The position numbers and the translations under genes are program-made. DNA of 5,009 nt, taken from assembly GCA_031276055.1 (NCBI GenBank), contig JAISNW010000203.1, forward strand, positions 1-5,009, in the 5' to 3' direction. The notes below the pieces were generated by a model. It was not told the origin of the DNA and did not search any database. It worked only from the letters and a program-made list of their open reading frames with translations. Of the stretch, positions 4,188 through 5,009 are shown piece after piece (position 1 is the stretch's first letter; each line of letters begins with the position of its first letter). The DNA is from Deferribacteraceae bacterium (GTDB lineage: Bacteria; Chrysiogenota; Deferribacteres; Deferribacterales; JAISNW01).

Positions 4188-5009
4188 ATGGATATTTACG
4201 TTGCTGTTGATGAGTTTCTAAACTTTCATAGATTGCAGAGGAACGCCTCCAACCATACCTTGCGCGCTTACTCTCGCGACCTTACAGAGCTTGCAGGCTA
4301 TGCAGAGGGGGATAAAATTTCAGAGGTGGAAAACTTTGACTCTTATCTTCTTAGGGGGTTTCTTGCCTTTCTGCATGAAAAAAAGTTAAACAGAGCCAGC
4401 GTAGCTAGAAAAGTTGCAGCCATAAAATCTTTCTTTAAGTTCTTGCTCTCAACGAAAGTTTTAGAAGAAAACCCCGCGCGAACCCTATCTTTCCCTAAAA
4501 AAGAGAAGAAGCTCGCGTCCGCATTTGCAAGAGACGCTGTCATTAAACTTGTGGAATCCCCTGATCTCAGCGCGCCTGAAGGCAAGAGGGATCGGTTGAT
4601 TTTAGAGCTGCTTTACGCAACAGGCGTGCGGGTGGGGGAGTTAGAGGGGTTAAACCTCTCTGACATCGATATGAGCGGGCAACGTATAAGGGTGAGGGGG
4701 AAAGGGAAAAAGGAACGCTCCGTCCCTATTGACGAGTTTTATATAACCCTTATTAAAGACTATCTAAGAGATCTGCCGCGCCTATTTCAGAAAGGGTTCT
4801 CAGCTGACACAGAGGCGTTAATCTTAAATAGGCGGGGCGGGAGGCTGACCTCAAGAAATATTCTAGCAATAGTGAAGAAATATCTTGCTAAGTGCGCTCT
4901 ACCAGAGAGTTATTCCCCGCACTCTTTTAGGCATACCTTTGCAACACATCTTTTAGAAGAGGGGGCTGATATTAGAGCGCTGCAAGAGCTCTTAGGGCAC
5001 TCCTCGCTT
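4188..5009 (+). CDS. xerC: XerC/XerD-type tyrosine recombinase, C-terminal end outside window
   Basis: A tyrosine recombinase of the Xer type, which resolves chromosome dimers at dif with FtsK. 274 residues are visible. Residues 1-90 are the SAM-like core-binding domain (YVAVDEFLNFHRLQR, then ASVARKVAAIKSFFKFLL), followed by the catalytic domain. Catalytic residues are Arg148 (ATGVRVGELEGL), Lys172 (RGKGKKERSVPID), His245 and Arg248 (SPHSFRHTFATHLL) and His271 (LLGHSSL). These numbers match E. coli XerD to within one residue, so the catalytic tyrosine is expected near residue 280, six or so codons past the window edge. The total should be about 290-300 residues. The ATG at 4188 has AAGG 7 bases upstream; an ATG at 4184 in another frame stops after nine codons. 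The 25-bp gap from the regulator with no terminator suggests co-transcription. Its length and motifs favour a housekeeping XerC/XerD over a phage integrase; C versus D is not settled. Confidence 0.9.
   Translation, partial: MDIYVAVDEFLNFHRLQRNASNHTLRAYSRDLTELAGYAEGDKISEVENFDSYLLRGFLAFLHEKKLNRASVARKVAAIKSFFKFLLSTKVLEENPARTLSFPKKEKKLASAFARDAVIKLVESPDLSAPEGKRDRLILELLYATGVRVGELEGLNLSDIDMSGQRIRVRGKGKKERSVPIDEFYITLIKDYLRDLPRLFQKGFSADTEALILNRRGGRLTSRNILAIVKKYLAKCALPESYSPHSFRHTFATHLLEEGADIRALQELLGHSSL

Noticed and set aside
4343..4585. Open reading frame on the minus strand inside the xer gene (about 80 codons)
   Set aside because: The + strand frame matches Xer motifs throughout; the reverse frame is a shadow. 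The same applies to minus-strand frames at 1774-1971, 2408-2632 and 3981-4178.

Overview
The window is an ordinary-looking bacterial chromosome segment with every gene on the + strand. It holds the 3' half of a tRNA-modification gene, a tight four-gene operon, an AT-rich regulatory gap, and a regulator followed by a site-specific recombinase that runs off the right edge. Base composition is moderate (mid-40s % GC by eye) with much more AT-rich spacers. Ribosome-binding sites are of the GGAG type and promoters look sigma70-like. The signal-peptide-bearing periplasmic protein and the UreH/SafE-type membrane protein of a copper/cbb3-oxidase kind suggest a Gram-negative, possibly microaerophilic or anaerobic-respiring organism. 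Something near Deferribacterota, Desulfobacterota or Campylobacterota is a guess; I cannot name a genus.

Layout: 1-711 is the C-terminal half of miaB (radical SAM methylthiotransferase), ending in a long imperfect hairpin (675-724). A candidate extended -10 promoter (746-772) precedes four genes packed with overlaps or 1-bp gaps: a TelA/KlaA-family toxic anion resistance protein (802-1866), methylglyoxal synthase mgsA (1853-2308), a secreted FixH/YtkA-like small protein (2310-2708) and a six-helix UreH/TauE-SafE-type membrane protein (2705-3313). A rho-independent terminator whose loop contains the last stop codon closes this unit (3296-3324).

The gap 3325-3508 holds no gene but is rich in signals: a strong TTGACA/TATAAC promoter (3353-3382), two further extended -10 candidates, GTTCTT hexamer repeats, and a 26-bp dyad (3443-3468) that looks like an operator. 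It leads into an XRE-type regulator (3509-4162) whose C-terminal half resembles the LexA/CI S24 fold but seems to lack the catalytic serine and lysine. After 25 bp comes a XerC/XerD tyrosine recombinase (4188-5009, truncated by the window just before its catalytic tyrosine).

The operon mixes envelope/metal stress (TelA), a dihydroxyacetone-phosphate overflow enzyme (MgsA) and a probable copper or cytochrome-oxidase assembly pair. A shared function is not obvious. The most unusual items are the apparently protease-dead S24 regulator with its dyad operator, and the telA-mgsA coupling. I see no CRISPR array, IS element, rRNA or tRNA gene, and no clear evidence of a wholly new system.
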